Below are positions 1 through 8,899 of a stretch of 64,000 nt of DNA, one piece after another. Made by a program: the position numbers and the translations under genes. The stretch comes from Mycolicibacterium hassiacum DSM 44199 (GTDB lineage: Bacteria; Actinomycetota; Actinomycetes; Mycobacteriales; Mycobacteriaceae), in the NCBI RefSeq assembly GCF_900603025.1, contig NZ_LR026975.1:3162001-3226000 (forward strand), read 5' to 3'. Under the pieces are notes generated by a model. The model saw only the letters and a list, made by a program, of their open reading frames with translations, did not search any database and was not told where the DNA came from. Numbering within the stretch: position 1 is the stretch's first letter; the number at the start of each line of letters is the position of its first letter.

Positions 1-393
1 ATCGTGTTCGCACATCACCGCGTCGGTGATGAGCACCACCGCCGGCATCGAGTCGGACGCGACCAGTGCGCTCAGTTGATCGGCCGCGGAGGTCCATGCC
101 GCGAGCAGGTCCGCCACCGCGGCTCCGCGCGGCGCGGCCCCCGTGCTCGGCGGGGTGATCGCCTCGCCGCGCAACGCATCCGGCGCCTCCGCGGCCTTGG
201 TGGCGACCCCGATCAGGTGCCCCACCACGTCGCGGACCGTCGCGCCCGGCACGGTGGCCACCGCCGCATCACCACCGGCCGCGCCGTCCGTGTCGAGGGC
301 GTGTTCGGTGACCAGCGAGGTGACCCGGGATCGGGTGGCGTCCCAGATGGCCGTCAGGTCTCGGTCTCCCGCCGGCGTGGTGTCGGAACGCAA
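1..393 (-). CDS. DinB-fold, mycothiol-dependent maleylpyruvate isomerase-family protein (partial)
   Basis: Only the N-terminal 131 codons are present; the gene runs off the left edge. The translation begins with a WDATRSRV helix, continues with TVRDVVGHLIG (the usual 'WTVRDVVAHLVG' signature) and ends in ITDAVMCEHD, the position where family members carry the DALxHEHD metal-binding segment. The family uses mycothiol or acts as an uncharacterised DinB-like metal enzyme; the substrate here is unknown. Two starts compete: GTG at 399 sits directly on the AGGGAGG ribosome site, whereas TTG at 393 has a normal 5-base gap, so TTG is preferred. The first residue of the usual HEHD is Cys here, which may matter for metal binding. 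It is transcribed away from the amidohydrolase gene at 601, leaving a shared 200-bp upstream region. Confidence 0.7.
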   Translation of the reverse strand, partial: MRSDTTPAGDRDLTAIWDATRSRVTSLVTEHALDTDGAAGGDAAVATVPGATVRDVVGHLIGVATKAAEAPDALRGEAITPPSTGAAPRGAAVADLLAAWTSAADQLSALVASDSMPAVVLITDAVMCEHD

Positions 394-600
394 ACTCACC
401 TCCCTGGAGTAGCAGGCCCCGCCACCGGGCCCGTTCGCGCTCCGAAGCGTAGGCAGTCGCCGAGCCGGGGTGAAGTGCGCGGCCGCTGCTGACGACGAAA
501 ACTCGGTTCCGCACCGAACCTATCCCGATCGGCGAATCCCGGTGCCACGATGGCCGCACGGGATCGCAGCTAGTTCCACGGGAAGGTCAGGTACGAAACC

Positions 601-1752
601 GTGTACAAGTTGTTCAGCGTCGATGACCACATCGTCGAACCGGCACACGTATGGACCGACCGGGTGCCGGCCAAGTTCAAGGACCGGGCCCCGCACGTCG
701 TCGAGCAGGACGGCCGGCAGATGTGGGTGTGGGACGGCGGCATGGAGCTCACCATGGGGCTGAACGCGGTGGCCGGCAAACCGCGCGAGGAATGGGGCAT
801 GGAGCCGGCCCGGTTCGAGGACATGATCCCGGGCTGCTATCAGCCGGAGGAACGCGCCAAGGACCTGTTGTCCAACGGCATCTTCGCCTCGGTGTCGTTC
901 CCGACCCTGCCCGGATTCGGTGGCCGCAAGTTCGCGACGTTCAACGACAAGGAGCTCGCACTGGCCTGCGTGCGCGCCTGGAACGACTTCATGCTCGACG
1001 AGTGGTGCGCCGCAGCCCCGGAGGTCTTCGTCCCGATGCACATCGTGCCGGTGTGGGACGTCGAGCTGGCCGTCAAGGAGCATGAGCGCTGTGTGAACAA
1101 GGGCAGCAGGGCGATCTGCTTCATCGAGGATCCCCAGACCATCGGGCTGCCGAACTTCCACGGCGGCTACTGGGAGCCGCTGTTCGCCGCCGCGCAGGCC
1201 GACCAGACCCCGATCTGCATGCACATCGGCTCCGCCAGTGCCGCGGTCACCCTGGAAGGCCTCAACCCGATGACCGAGATCGCCGCCGCGTTCGCGATGG
1301 CCATGCGGTCGTCGGTGAACCTGATGGTCAGCCCGCTGCTGCGGAAGTACCCGGGCGCCAAGGTGGTCTGGTCCGAGGGCGGCATCGGCTGGATCCCCGC
1401 CGCGATCGAGCGGGCCGACCGGCAGTGGGAGCGCCACCAGTACTGGAGCCATGTCCCCTACGCCGAGATCAAGCCGTCCGAGGTGGCCCGGAAGAACATG
1501 TACTTCTGCATGATCGAGGAACCGGTCGGCCTGAAGTACCGGCACGATTTCACCGTCGACAACATCCTGTGGGAGTCCGACTATCCGCACGCCGACACCC
1601 CGTTCCCCAAGTCGCAGCAGGCGGCCAAGGAGGTCTTCGACGGGGTGCCGCAGGACGAGGTCGACAAGATCACCCACAAGAACGCCGAGCAGTTGTTCAA
1701 CTTCAAGATCTCGGAGCGGCTCGTCGCCGCCTACAGCGGCGCGCAGGCCTGA
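601..1752 (+). CDS. amidohydrolase-family metal-dependent hydrolase/decarboxylase
   Basis: A 383-residue TIM-barrel protein of the amidohydrolase-2 type (related to aminocarboxymuconate-semialdehyde decarboxylase). The N-terminus carries VDDHIVEP (D8, D9, H10), the modified metal-binding strand of this group. H208 lies in CMHIGSA and D327/H330 in ESDYPHADTPFP, consistent with the remaining metal ligand and catalytic Asp. Members hydrolyse or decarboxylate carboxylated ring-fission products; the substrate cannot be read from sequence. Translation starts at a GTG; the preceding GGGAAGGTCAGG stretch gives a plausible ribosome site. It is very close to the gene at 36169-37305, which keeps the same length and motifs, and less close to 34935-36140. 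An alpha/beta hydrolase gene follows 8 bases downstream, so the two are probably co-transcribed. Confidence 0.85.
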   Translation: MYKLFSVDDHIVEPAHVWTDRVPAKFKDRAPHVVEQDGRQMWVWDGGMELTMGLNAVAGKPREEWGMEPARFEDMIPGCYQPEERAKDLLSNGIFASVSFPTLPGFGGRKFATFNDKELALACVRAWNDFMLDEWCAAAPEVFVPMHIVPVWDVELAVKEHERCVNKGSRAICFIEDPQTIGLPNFHGGYWEPLFAAAQADQTPICMHIGSASAAVTLEGLNPMTEIAAAFAMAMRSSVNLMVSPLLRKYPGAKVVWSEGGIGWIPAAIERADRQWERHQYWSHVPYAEIKPSEVARKNMYFCMIEEPVGLKYRHDFTVDNILWESDYPHADTPFPKSQQAAKEVFDGVPQDEVDKITHKNAEQLFNFKISERLVAAYSGAQA

Positions 1753-1760
1753 CCACCGGG

Positions 1761-2510
1761 ATGCGGCTGGTCTTCATTCACGGGGGTGTGCACACCGGAA
1801 GCTGCTGGGATGACACCGTTTCGGAGATCACCCGGCTGCGGCCGGAGGTGCACACCCTGGCCGTTGACCTTCCCGGTCGGCGTCGGGTGGATGGCGACCT
1901 GTCGACGCTGAGCATCGAGCAGTGCGTCGCTGCGGTCGTCCGGCAGATCGACGACAGCAGCCACATCTCGACCCGCGACGACCCGCTGATGCTGATCGGG
2001 CACTCGCTCGCCGGCGTCGTGCTGCCGGGGGTGGTCGAGCGGTTGGGCCGTGAGCGGGTGTCGCGGGTCGTCTTCGTGGCCTGTTGTGTGCCGCCGGTCG
2101 GCAGGTCGGTGGTCGACACCCTGCCGACCGTGATGCGGCCTGTCGTGCGCCGCATCGCGGCCCGGTCACCGGTGATCGACCGGATGCCCGCGGCACTGAT
2201 GCGCTACGCCTTCGGCAACCATGCGACGGCCACCCAGCGGGCACGTATTCGCGAGCACGTCGTGCCGGAGAGTTCGGCGCTGATCACCGAGCCGGTCCGG
2301 GCCCGGTTTCCGGAATCGGTGCCCAGATCGTGGGTGCTGACCACCCGTGATCGGGCGCTGCCCGTCGGCCGGCAGCGGGGTTTCATCCGCAATGTGGGCG
2401 GCGTGGACGAGGTCATCCCCCTCGACGCCGCCCACGAGGTGATGTTCACCCACCCGGCGGAGTTGGCCGCGACGCTGGTCGACGTGGCCGACCGGACGGT
2501 CCGAGCCTGA
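1761..2510 (+). CDS. alpha/beta-fold hydrolase
   Basis: A 249-residue alpha/beta hydrolase. The order of motifs is the standard one: oxyanion-hole strand FIHGGVHTGSCW, nucleophile elbow GHSLAG (S82), acid in TTRDRALP (D197) and catalytic His in DAAHEVMF (H225). The C-terminal HEVMFTHPAELA segment resembles the salicylate/methyl-ester esterase and EstC-like branch, so a carboxyl-ester or C-C hydrolase role is likely. The start ATG lies 8 bases after the stop of the amidohydrolase gene, with no clear own Shine-Dalgarno, so translation may be coupled. Its 3' end faces the oppositely oriented gene at 2527 with only 16 bases between. No signal peptide is evident; the enzyme is probably cytosolic. 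Confidence 0.85.
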   Translation: MRLVFIHGGVHTGSCWDDTVSEITRLRPEVHTLAVDLPGRRRVDGDLSTLSIEQCVAAVVRQIDDSSHISTRDDPLMLIGHSLAGVVLPGVVERLGRERVSRVVFVACCVPPVGRSVVDTLPTVMRPVVRRIAARSPVIDRMPAALMRYAFGNHATATQRARIREHVVPESSALITEPVRARFPESVPRSWVLTTRDRALPVGRQRGFIRNVGGVDEVIPLDAAHEVMFTHPAELAATLVDVADRTVRA

Positions 2511-2526
2511 GCGGCGGGCGGGCGCC

Positions 2527-3528
2527 CTACTGGGCGTCCAGCGTCATGTCCACCAGACGCGCGACGTCGGCCATGCTCGGCGTCGCGCAGGCCGCGACGT
2601 ACTCGCGCCGCAACCGCGCCACCACCTCGGCGACCGTGGGCACGTCGTCGATGAGATCGACGCCCTGACCGGCCGACCACAGGTTCTTCCACGGCTTCAC
2701 ACCCTCGGGCAGATGGGCATGGGTGAGGCCGTTGCCGTGCGGTTTGGGCAGGTTCGCCGGATCCAGGCCGACCGCACGCATCGACTCGACCATCCAGTTC
2801 GCGGCCACCCCGGCGATGTCGGGGGTGTACATCAGGTCGGCCGAAGTGCCGCGGACCAGCATGGCCTTGTATTCGTCGGCGGCGCGCGACTCCTCGGTGG
2901 CGATGAACCGGGTGCCCAGGTACGCCAGATCGGCGCCCAGGATCTCGGCGGCGCGGATCGCCGCCCCGGTCGAGATCGCACCGGCCATCAGCACCACGCC
3001 GTCGAACATGCTGCGGATCTTGGGAATCAGCACCAGGTGGCTGATGGTGCCGGAGTGGCCGCCGCCGCCGGCTCCGATACAGGTCAGCCCGTCGACCCCG
3101 GCGGCGATCGCCTTCTCGGCGAACCGCAGCGTGGTCACGTCGTGGAAGATCACCCCGCCCCAGTCGTGTACCCGCCGCGCCAGCTCCGCGGGGTTGCCCT
3201 GCGCGGAGATGATGATCTCCACCCCGTAGCGTTCGCACAGCGCCAGGTTGGCGGCCAGCTCGTCGGGGTCGAACGCGGTCGCCAGGTTCACCGCGAGCGG
3301 ACCGATGCGGGCGCCCGGGTTCTCCGCGGCGTAGGCGTCGAGGTCGGCGCGGATGCTGCGCAGCCATTCCTCGAAGGTGTCGATACCGCGGGCGTTCTGG
3401 CGCGGCAACGCGCCCACGATGCCGGCCTTGCAGGCGGCGGCCACCAGCTCGGGTCCGGTGACCAGAAACATCGGTGCGCAGACCGCGGGCAGGGTCAGCT
3501 TGTTGCGGAACGCGTCGTCGAGCGCCAT
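2527..3528 (-). CDS. nitronate monooxygenase-like FMN enzyme (NMO/2-nitropropane dioxygenase family)
   Basis: A 333-residue FMN-binding TIM barrel. It shows the N-terminal LPAVCAPMFLVTGPELVAAA segment, a GAGGGGHSGT loop with the conserved His (H158), and the phosphate-binding LMAGAISTG and YLGTRFIATEES strands. This arrangement is standard for bacterial nitronate monooxygenases and for FMN enoyl-reductase-like relatives. Many actinobacterial copies sit in acyl-CoA degradation operons and their real substrate is undetermined. The ATG overlaps the upstream thiolase stop by one base (TGATG), so the two are one transcript and are translationally coupled. True nitronate oxidation versus a flavin reduction or oxidation step of a CoA ester cannot be separated from sequence. 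Confidence 0.85.
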   Translation of the reverse strand: MALDDAFRNKLTLPAVCAPMFLVTGPELVAAACKAGIVGALPRQNARGIDTFEEWLRSIRADLDAYAAENPGARIGPLAVNLATAFDPDELAANLALCERYGVEIIISAQGNPAELARRVHDWGGVIFHDVTTLRFAEKAIAAGVDGLTCIGAGGGGHSGTISHLVLIPKIRSMFDGVVLMAGAISTGAAIRAAEILGADLAYLGTRFIATEESRAADEYKAMLVRGTSADLMYTPDIAGVAANWMVESMRAVGLDPANLPKPHGNGLTHAHLPEGVKPWKNLWSAGQGVDLIDDVPTVAEVVARLRREYVAACATPSMADVARLVDMTLDAQ

Positions 3529-4682
3529 CAGATCAGCTCCAGGATCGTGGCATTGGCCTGTCCCCCGCCCTCGCACATGGTCTGCAGCCCGTAGCGGATC
3601 CCGTTGTCGCGCATGTGGTGCACCAGTGTGGTCATGAGCCGGGCGCCGCTGCCGCCGAGCGGGTGACCGAGCGCGATGGCTCCGCCGTTGGGGTTGAGCG
3701 CCTTCGGGTCGGCGCCGGTCTCGGCCAGCCAGGCCAGCGGTACCGGTGCGAACGCCTCGTTGACCTCGAACGCGCCGAAGTCGTCGATGGACAGCCCGGA
3801 GCGCTGCAGGGCCCGCGCGGTGGCCGCGATCGGCGCGGTCAGCATGATGACCGGGTCGTCGCCGGCCAGCACCGCGGTGTGCACCCGGGCGATCGGCGTC
3901 AGCCCCAGCTGGGCGGCTTTCTCGCTGGTGGTCATCAGCAGCGCGGCGGAGCCGTCGCTGATCTGCGAGGAGTTGCCGGCGGTGATGCGGCCGTCCTCCT
4001 TGAACGCCGGGCGCAGCTGGGCCATCACCTCGAGTGTTCCGCCGCGCCGAACGCCTTCGTCGGCGGTCACCGTGGTCGTCGCACCGTCCACCTCGGCCGG
4101 CACCGGAACGATCTGGGCGTCGAAGCGTCCCTCGTCCTGGGCGGCGGCGGCCTTGTCGTGGGATTCCAGGCTGAACTCGTCGAGCTGGGTCCGGGAGAAC
4201 CCCCAGCGGTCGCAGATCATCTCCGCGCCCAGCCCCTGGTTCGGCGCGATGTCGCCGTAGCGGCGCCGAAAGCCCTCGCCATAGGGCCATTTCCCGTCGG
4301 CCGACGAGCCCATCGGCACCCGGCTCATCGATTCCACGCCACCGGCGACGACGACGTCGTACTGGCCGCTGATCAACCCGGCGGCCGCGAAGTGCACGGC
4401 CTGCTGCGACGAACCGCACTGCCGGTCCACGGTGGTACCCGGTACCGATTCTGGCCAGCCGGCGCTGAGCACGGCGTTGCGGGCGATGTCGAAGGCCTGT
4501 TCACCGATCTGGCTCACACAGCCCCAGACGACGTCGTCGACCACCGCCGGATCGATGCCGGTGCGATCGACGAGGGCGTTGAGGACTGCGGCCGACAGGT
4601 CCGCCGGCGCGACGGACGACAACCCCCCGTTGCGTTTCCCGACGGCGGTCCGCACCGCCTCCACGATGACGGCATCGCGCAT
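3528..4682 (-). CDS. acetyl-CoA acetyltransferase (thiolase, FadA-type)
   Basis: A 384-residue thiolase. The acyl-accepting Cys is C89 in DRQCGSSQQAVH, the conserved VNEAFAPVPLAW loop follows, the catalytic His is H340 in ALGHPLGGSGAR, and the second Cys is C370 in MCEGGGQANA. All residues for Claisen cleavage or condensation of 3-ketoacyl-CoA are present, and the length is normal for the family. The ATG at 4682 has GGGGAGA five bases upstream. It is the first gene of a two-gene operon with the NMO-like gene and is divergent from the TetR gene at 4915. That 232-bp gap most likely holds both promoters and the TetR operator. Which 3-ketoacyl-CoA it cleaves is unknown. Confidence 0.93.
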   Translation of the reverse strand: MRDAVIVEAVRTAVGKRNGGLSSVAPADLSAAVLNALVDRTGIDPAVVDDVVWGCVSQIGEQAFDIARNAVLSAGWPESVPGTTVDRQCGSSQQAVHFAAAGLISGQYDVVVAGGVESMSRVPMGSSADGKWPYGEGFRRRYGDIAPNQGLGAEMICDRWGFSRTQLDEFSLESHDKAAAAQDEGRFDAQIVPVPAEVDGATTTVTADEGVRRGGTLEVMAQLRPAFKEDGRITAGNSSQISDGSAALLMTTSEKAAQLGLTPIARVHTAVLAGDDPVIMLTAPIAATARALQRSGLSIDDFGAFEVNEAFAPVPLAWLAETGADPKALNPNGGAIALGHPLGGSGARLMTTLVHHMRDNGIRYGLQTMCEGGGQANATILELI

Positions 4683-4914
4683 ATGCTCTCCCCACTTTCG
4701 TCCGAACTCCGCGGACCCAGGATTCGCGGCCGGGCTGTCCGGCTTCCTCGCGTCGTCGCTCGGTACGGTATCGGCGGTTTCGCCCCGGCAACCAGAGCCG
4801 GGAGTGAAAACGAGGCTCCGCGACAACCGGATTCCGGGCGGCGAGGTTTGTCGGTAGGCAGATATCGGCGTCGATAGCACTAACCTGGCGTGTCGAATCG
4901 AACAGGAGGAGACA

Positions 4915-5610
4915 ATGGCGTCGGTGAGCAGTTCGGATGCCCCTACGCCCACTGAACCGGCACGTGACGCACGGCCCCGATCGAAGTCCGCCCCCTCATC
5001 GTGTGGCGGCGGGCGCAAGGACCCCGCCGCCCTGGCCGCCGAACGCAGTCAGTTGCTCACCGCGGCGATGGCGGTGTTGCAGCGCAGCGGCTGGTGGGGT
5101 TTCAAGGTGGAAAGTGTGCTGCGGCAGGCCGGGTTGTCCACCCGTAGCTTCTACCGTCATTTCGAGAAGAAGAACGATCTGCTGCTCGCCCTGCTGGAAC
5201 GCGAGCTCGGGGGTGCGGCGATCAAGCTGCGCCGGGTCACCGAGGCCGCCCACAATCCCTCCGACAAGGTGCGCGCCTACGTCAGCGCGGTCATCGACAT
5301 GGCCTACCACGCCGACCTGGTGAAACCGTCCTCGTTGTTCGCCTCGCACTGGCGTGAACTCCTGCCGGAGTATCCGCTGGCCATCGACCGCTGCACCCAG
5401 CGAATGCTCGCCCCCCTGATCGAAGCCATCAAGGAGGGGAAGGCCCGGGGCGAGTTCTGTTCCGACGATCCGGTGGCCGACGCGTGGGCGATCTTCTACC
5501 TGTCGGCGGGTCCGACGGCCGATCAGGCGGCACGCGGCGGCACCATGCCGCGCGAAGAGCTGGAGCACATCGTGCTGCCGTTCATCACCCGGGCGATCGG
5601 GCTGCGTTGA
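4915..5610 (+). CDS. TetR/AcrR-family transcriptional regulator
   Basis: A 231-residue regulator with a 35-residue charged, low-complexity N-terminal extension. A TetR helix-turn-helix occupies about residues 45-90 (AVLQRSGWWGFKVESVLRQ, then STRSFYRHFEKKNDLLLALL). The C-terminal half is a ligand-binding helical domain. The start is supported by AGGAGGAGACA just before the ATG. Its position divergent to the thiolase/NMO operon makes it the likely repressor of that operon, probably responding to an acyl-CoA. No convincing palindrome was found in the intergenic gap, so the operator is not assigned. Its 3' end meets the oppositely oriented ACAD gene with 16 bases between. Confidence 0.9.
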   Translation: MASVSSSDAPTPTEPARDARPRSKSAPSSCGGGRKDPAALAAERSQLLTAAMAVLQRSGWWGFKVESVLRQAGLSTRSFYRHFEKKNDLLLALLERELGGAAIKLRRVTEAAHNPSDKVRAYVSAVIDMAYHADLVKPSSLFASHWRELLPEYPLAIDRCTQRMLAPLIEAIKEGKARGEFCSDDPVADAWAIFYLSAGPTADQAARGGTMPREELEHIVLPFITRAIGLR

Positions 5611-5626
5611 CGCCCTGCCCAGGGGC

Positions 5627-6745
5627 TCAGATACCGACCAGCGTCGCCAACCGTTCGCGCTGCCAGACCGGATCACCGAACAGGATCTCGGAGGTCTTGG
5701 CGCGCTTGAAGTACAGCTGCGCCGGGTGTTCCCAGGTGAACCCGATCCCGCCGTGAATCTGGATGTTCTCCGCGGCCACCCGGGTGTAGGACGTCGAGCA
5801 GTGCGCCTTCGCCAGCGCCGCGGCGATCCGGACCTCGTCGGGGTCACCGGCGTCGAGCGTGCCGGCGGCGTAATAGGCTGCCGAGCGGGCGGATTCGACG
5901 GCCAACAGCATGTCGGCGCACTTGTGTTTGATGGCCTGGAAACTGCCGATCGGTTTGCCGAACTGCACCCGCACCTTCGCATACTCCACCGCCATGTCCA
6001 GACAGCGCTGGGCGCCGCCGACCTGTTCGGCCGCCAGCAGGATCGCGGCGGTCGCCAGCGCCCGGTCCACCAACCCGGCGGCGTCGAAGTCGTCGGCGAG
6101 CGGCCGTGCGGGCGCATCGGTGAAGACGACCCGGGCCTGCGGCCGGGTCATGTCCAGCGTCTGCAGCGCCTCGACCGACACCCCGTCGGCGTCCGCGTCC
6201 ACCGCGTACAGCCCGACCGTGCCCGCCGGTGTTCGCGCCGAGACGATGAACAGGTCCGCCACCGTGCCGTCGACGACGTACATCTTCTCGCCGGCCAGCC
6301 GCACGCCCGCCGGCCCGGACTCCACCGCGGTCTGCACCGCCGCGGCCTCCAAGCTGCCCGACGCCTCGGCGAGCGCCAGGGTGCCAACCTTCTCGCCGGC
6401 GGCCAAGGCGGGCAGGCAGCCGGCCTTCAGCTCGTCATCCGCCGACAGCATCAGCGCGGACGCGGCCGCGACGGTGGAAAGCAGCGGCGCGACCAGCAGC
6501 GCCGCCCCGGCCCGTTCGGCAACCAGCGCGAAGTCCAGATATCCGAAACCGCCGCCACCGTACTCCTCCGGTACGACGAGCCCGGCGAGCCCGAGTTGGC
6601 CGGTCAGCTGCGCCCAGACGGTCGGATCGGGCGCCCCGCCGGCCTCCATCAGTCGTCGCACCTCGTTTTCCGGCGACCGCTTCTCGAGGAAGTCGGCGAC
6701 CGTGGCGGCCAGCTCCTGCTGTTCGTCGGTGAGGGGGAAAGTCAT
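5627..6745 (-). CDS. acyl-CoA dehydrogenase, short beta-type subunit
   Basis: A 372-residue ACAD-fold protein with an N-terminal helical domain (LTDEQQELAATVADFL), a middle beta domain and a C-terminal helical domain containing VQFGKPIGSFQAIKHKCADM and IHGGIGFTWEHPAQLYFKRA. The C-terminus lacks the EGT motif that carries the base in MCAD-type enzymes and has no ER motif on the middle helix, so by itself it is probably not a complete enzyme. In mycobacteria such chains pair with an alpha-type chain in heterotetramers. It is the last gene of a minus-strand operon with a crotonase, a hot-dog hydratase and two further ACADs (5627-11109), which gives candidate partners at 8900 and 10057. The gap from the crotonase stop to this ATG is 35 bases. 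Confidence 0.88.
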   Translation of the reverse strand: MTFPLTDEQQELAATVADFLEKRSPENEVRRLMEAGGAPDPTVWAQLTGQLGLAGLVVPEEYGGGGFGYLDFALVAERAGAALLVAPLLSTVAAASALMLSADDELKAGCLPALAAGEKVGTLALAEASGSLEAAAVQTAVESGPAGVRLAGEKMYVVDGTVADLFIVSARTPAGTVGLYAVDADADGVSVEALQTLDMTRPQARVVFTDAPARPLADDFDAAGLVDRALATAAILLAAEQVGGAQRCLDMAVEYAKVRVQFGKPIGSFQAIKHKCADMLLAVESARSAAYYAAGTLDAGDPDEVRIAAALAKAHCSTSYTRVAAENIQIHGGIGFTWEHPAQLYFKRAKTSEILFGDPVWQRERLATLVGI

Positions 6746-6780
6746 GTCTGCCGTTGTTCTTCGCGAGTGGTGGTGGGTGA

Positions 6781-7596
6781 TCAGGCGCCGGTGAAGTTGG
6801 GCTCGCGGCGTTCGGCGAACGCCCGGATGCCCTCCTTGAAATCCGCACTGCGCACGGTGGCCTCCACCGAAGCGGCTTCCCGGGCCAGCACCTCGTCAAT
6901 GCCGACCGGCGCCGGGTCGTTGAGCAGCCGCTTGGTGTGGCTGAGCGAATACGTTGGCCCACTGGCTAACTCGGAGGCCAGCGCGAGCGCCTCGTCCTCG
7001 AGTGCGACGGCGGGAACCACATTGTCGACCAGTCCCCACTCCGCCGCGGTGGCGGCCGGCACCGGCACACCACGCAGCAGCAGCTGGCGGGCCCGGCGCA
7101 ACCCCACCAACCGCGGCAACAGGAACGATCCACCGCTGTCCACGGAGAACCCGCGCTTGCAGAACGGGGCGCTGAACACGGCGTCGTCGGCGGCGATGGT
7201 GAAATCACAGGCCACCGCCAGATGCAGGCCCAACCCCATCGCCCGGCCGCGGACCGCGCTGACCGTCGGCACCGGGCAGTGCCACACCGCCGAGACCAGC
7301 CCGTGCGCGCCGGCGGCGAGAGTGCGCTCGAGGTGGCCGATCTTCGGTTTCGCGCCGGGCGCGTTGGCGGTCACCAGGTCGGCGCCGGCGCAGAAGTGCC
7401 GGCCTTCGGCGCGCAGCAGGATCGCCCGGATGTCGCTGCCGCCGTCGACCTCGGCGAACCTCTCACGCAGGACGACGCAGTCGTCGTGGCGCAGCGCATT
7501 CGCCTTGTCGGGTCGGTTCAAAGTCAGCACCAGCACCGATCCGACGACGGCGGAGGTGACGGTCGGCTCGGGTGTGGTCACCGCGGTGTCGGTCAT
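6781..7596 (-). CDS. crotonase-superfamily enoyl-CoA hydratase/isomerase, atypical active site
   Basis: A 271-residue crotonase fold. The first oxyanion-hole segment GRHFCAGAD and the second segment AVRGRAMGLGLHLAVACD are clear. At the two positions where classical enoyl-CoA hydratase has Glu (the GCEL and QPE segments) this protein has His125 and Phe145. An Asp is kept at D153 (GFSVDSGG), the position used by dienoyl-CoA isomerase and many isomerases. Ordinary syn-hydration is therefore doubtful; isomerisation or another CoA-enolate reaction is more likely, or the neighbouring hot-dog protein supplies hydratase activity. The ATG overlaps the stop of the upstream gene (ATGA), so the two are translationally coupled. 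Confidence 0.85.
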   Translation of the reverse strand: MTDTAVTTPEPTVTSAVVGSVLVLTLNRPDKANALRHDDCVVLRERFAEVDGGSDIRAILLRAEGRHFCAGADLVTANAPGAKPKIGHLERTLAAGAHGLVSAVWHCPVPTVSAVRGRAMGLGLHLAVACDFTIAADDAVFSAPFCKRGFSVDSGGSFLLPRLVGLRRARQLLLRGVPVPAATAAEWGLVDNVVPAVALEDEALALASELASGPTYSLSHTKRLLNDPAPVGIDEVLAREAASVEATVRSADFKEGIRAFAERREPNFTGA

Positions 7597-8873
7597 CGCT
7601 GCTGCTCCCCGAGCAACTCGCCGTGCCGCTCGAACATCCGGACCGCGTCGCGCTTGAGCTCGACCGGAACCTCGGGCAGCATCGCCGCACCGTGCTCGCG
7701 GCTGGGCAGACTGATGGTGGCATCGGCCTGGGCGGTGGTCTCGCCACGCTGATTGGTGACCTCGACGGCGACGTCCACCAGCATCAGGCCGTCCTCCTGG
7801 CGTTTGCCCTGCACCTTGCCGGTCAGGTATTGGATGTCGCCCTGATAGTTGAACCGGCGGATCTCATCGTGCTGGCGCACCACGAACGCGCCGTCGCCCA
7901 TCCAGTCGGTGAGGAAGTGGTGGATCCAGCACTCCCGCAGCACCCCGTAGTCGTAGGCGCGCGGGTTGCCGATCGCCTTGGCCCACTCGTTGTCCCAGTG
8001 CACCCGCTGCGCGACATCCGGTACGCCGTACTCGTTGTCGATGAAGAACGCCGGGATGCGCTGCCGGTTCTTGTAGGCCAGCCGGCCGGTCTTGAGCCCG
8101 TAGGGCACGAAACCGTACCCACCGGCGTGGAACACCACCATGTCGGTGGTGGTCAACGGTCCCTTGGCCATCTTGCCCATGTCCTCGCCGACGACCACGT
8201 CCTCCCAGTAGCGTGGTTCGGCACCGCGCGGCTTCTCCGCGGAGTAGATCTCGTCGAGCGCGGCGATGTCCTCCTTGGTGTACGAGGGCGCTTCGACGTT
8301 CTTGTACTTGCCCTTCTCCTTGGCCTTCTTGCGTTCGGTGTAGATCACCAGCGTCCGGTAGACACCGACCACCTCGGCGCGCTGGTTCATCTTCACATCG
8401 CGCAGGACCCTGATCACCGAGCGGCCGGCGAACTCGGACTGTTTGACCTCCACCGACTCCAGCCCGGAGAAGCTGTAGAGGGTGTCTCCCGGATAGATCG
8501 GCCGGTACCAGTCCCAGGTGCCACCGGAGACGAACGCGTGGATGCCGCGGTAACTCCCGCCGCGCAACTCCTTGGGCAGCTTGTCGCCCCGCAGCGGCGC
8601 ATTGAGGATCGCGGCCATGATCTGCGGTGCCACCTGGCTGCCCCACCGGGTCCGTTTGCCGTACTCGGGGTCGGTGTAGAGCGGGTTGTCGTCGCCGTAG
8701 CTGTTGGCGAAGTTGCGGATGGTCTCCCCGGTGGCGGTCGAGATCCACTCCTGGTGTTTGGACGCCGACCAGATCCCAAGCGCGGCACGGTCCTTGGCCA
8801 GGTCCTCCTCGCTGATCTCCGCCTCGATCGCCTCCTTGAACCGCTCCTCGGTCGAATCGGTGCTCTGGGTCAT
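7593..8873 (-). CDS. MaoC/FAS1-like double hot-dog acyl-CoA dehydratase
   Basis: A protein of 426 residues with two hot-dog repeats. The N-terminal half contains FANSYGDDNPLYTDPEYG, matching the MaoC N-terminal (FAS1-dehydratase-like) domain. The C-terminal half contains the hydratase-type segment TTTDMVVFHAGGYGF. It probably hydrates an enoyl-CoA in the cytosol, which would compensate for the atypical crotonase next to it. A lysine-rich linker (ERKKAKEKGKYKNVE) joins the halves. Two starts are possible: an ATG at 8903 overlapping the upstream stop, and the ATG at 8873, which has GAAGGAG eight bases before it; 8873 is preferred. Of the two halves the N-terminal one best preserves the substrate-binding pattern. 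Confidence 0.85.
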   Translation of the reverse strand: MTQSTDSTEERFKEAIEAEISEEDLAKDRAALGIWSASKHQEWISTATGETIRNFANSYGDDNPLYTDPEYGKRTRWGSQVAPQIMAAILNAPLRGDKLPKELRGGSYRGIHAFVSGGTWDWYRPIYPGDTLYSFSGLESVEVKQSEFAGRSVIRVLRDVKMNQRAEVVGVYRTLVIYTERKKAKEKGKYKNVEAPSYTKEDIAALDEIYSAEKPRGAEPRYWEDVVVGEDMGKMAKGPLTTTDMVVFHAGGYGFVPYGLKTGRLAYKNRQRIPAFFIDNEYGVPDVAQRVHWDNEWAKAIGNPRAYDYGVLRECWIHHFLTDWMGDGAFVVRQHDEIRRFNYQGDIQYLTGKVQGKRQEDGLMLVDVAVEVTNQRGETTAQADATISLPSREHGAAMLPEVPVELKRDAVRMFERHGELLGEQQR

Positions 8874-8899
8874 CGTGTGTACTCCTTCGTGTCGGCAGG

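Noticed and set aside
520..1677. Long antisense frame opposite the amidohydrolase gene
   Set aside because: Same reason: no ribosome site or family match, fully explained by the codon pattern of the real gene.
4436..4450. Palindrome-like GGTACCCGGTACC
   Set aside because: It lies within the thiolase coding region and is explained by Gly-Thr-Val codons; it is far from a promoter.
3474..4877. Long open frame antisense to the thiolase gene
   Set aside because: Typical high-GC shadow frame; the thiolase on the other strand has all catalytic motifs and a ribosome site.
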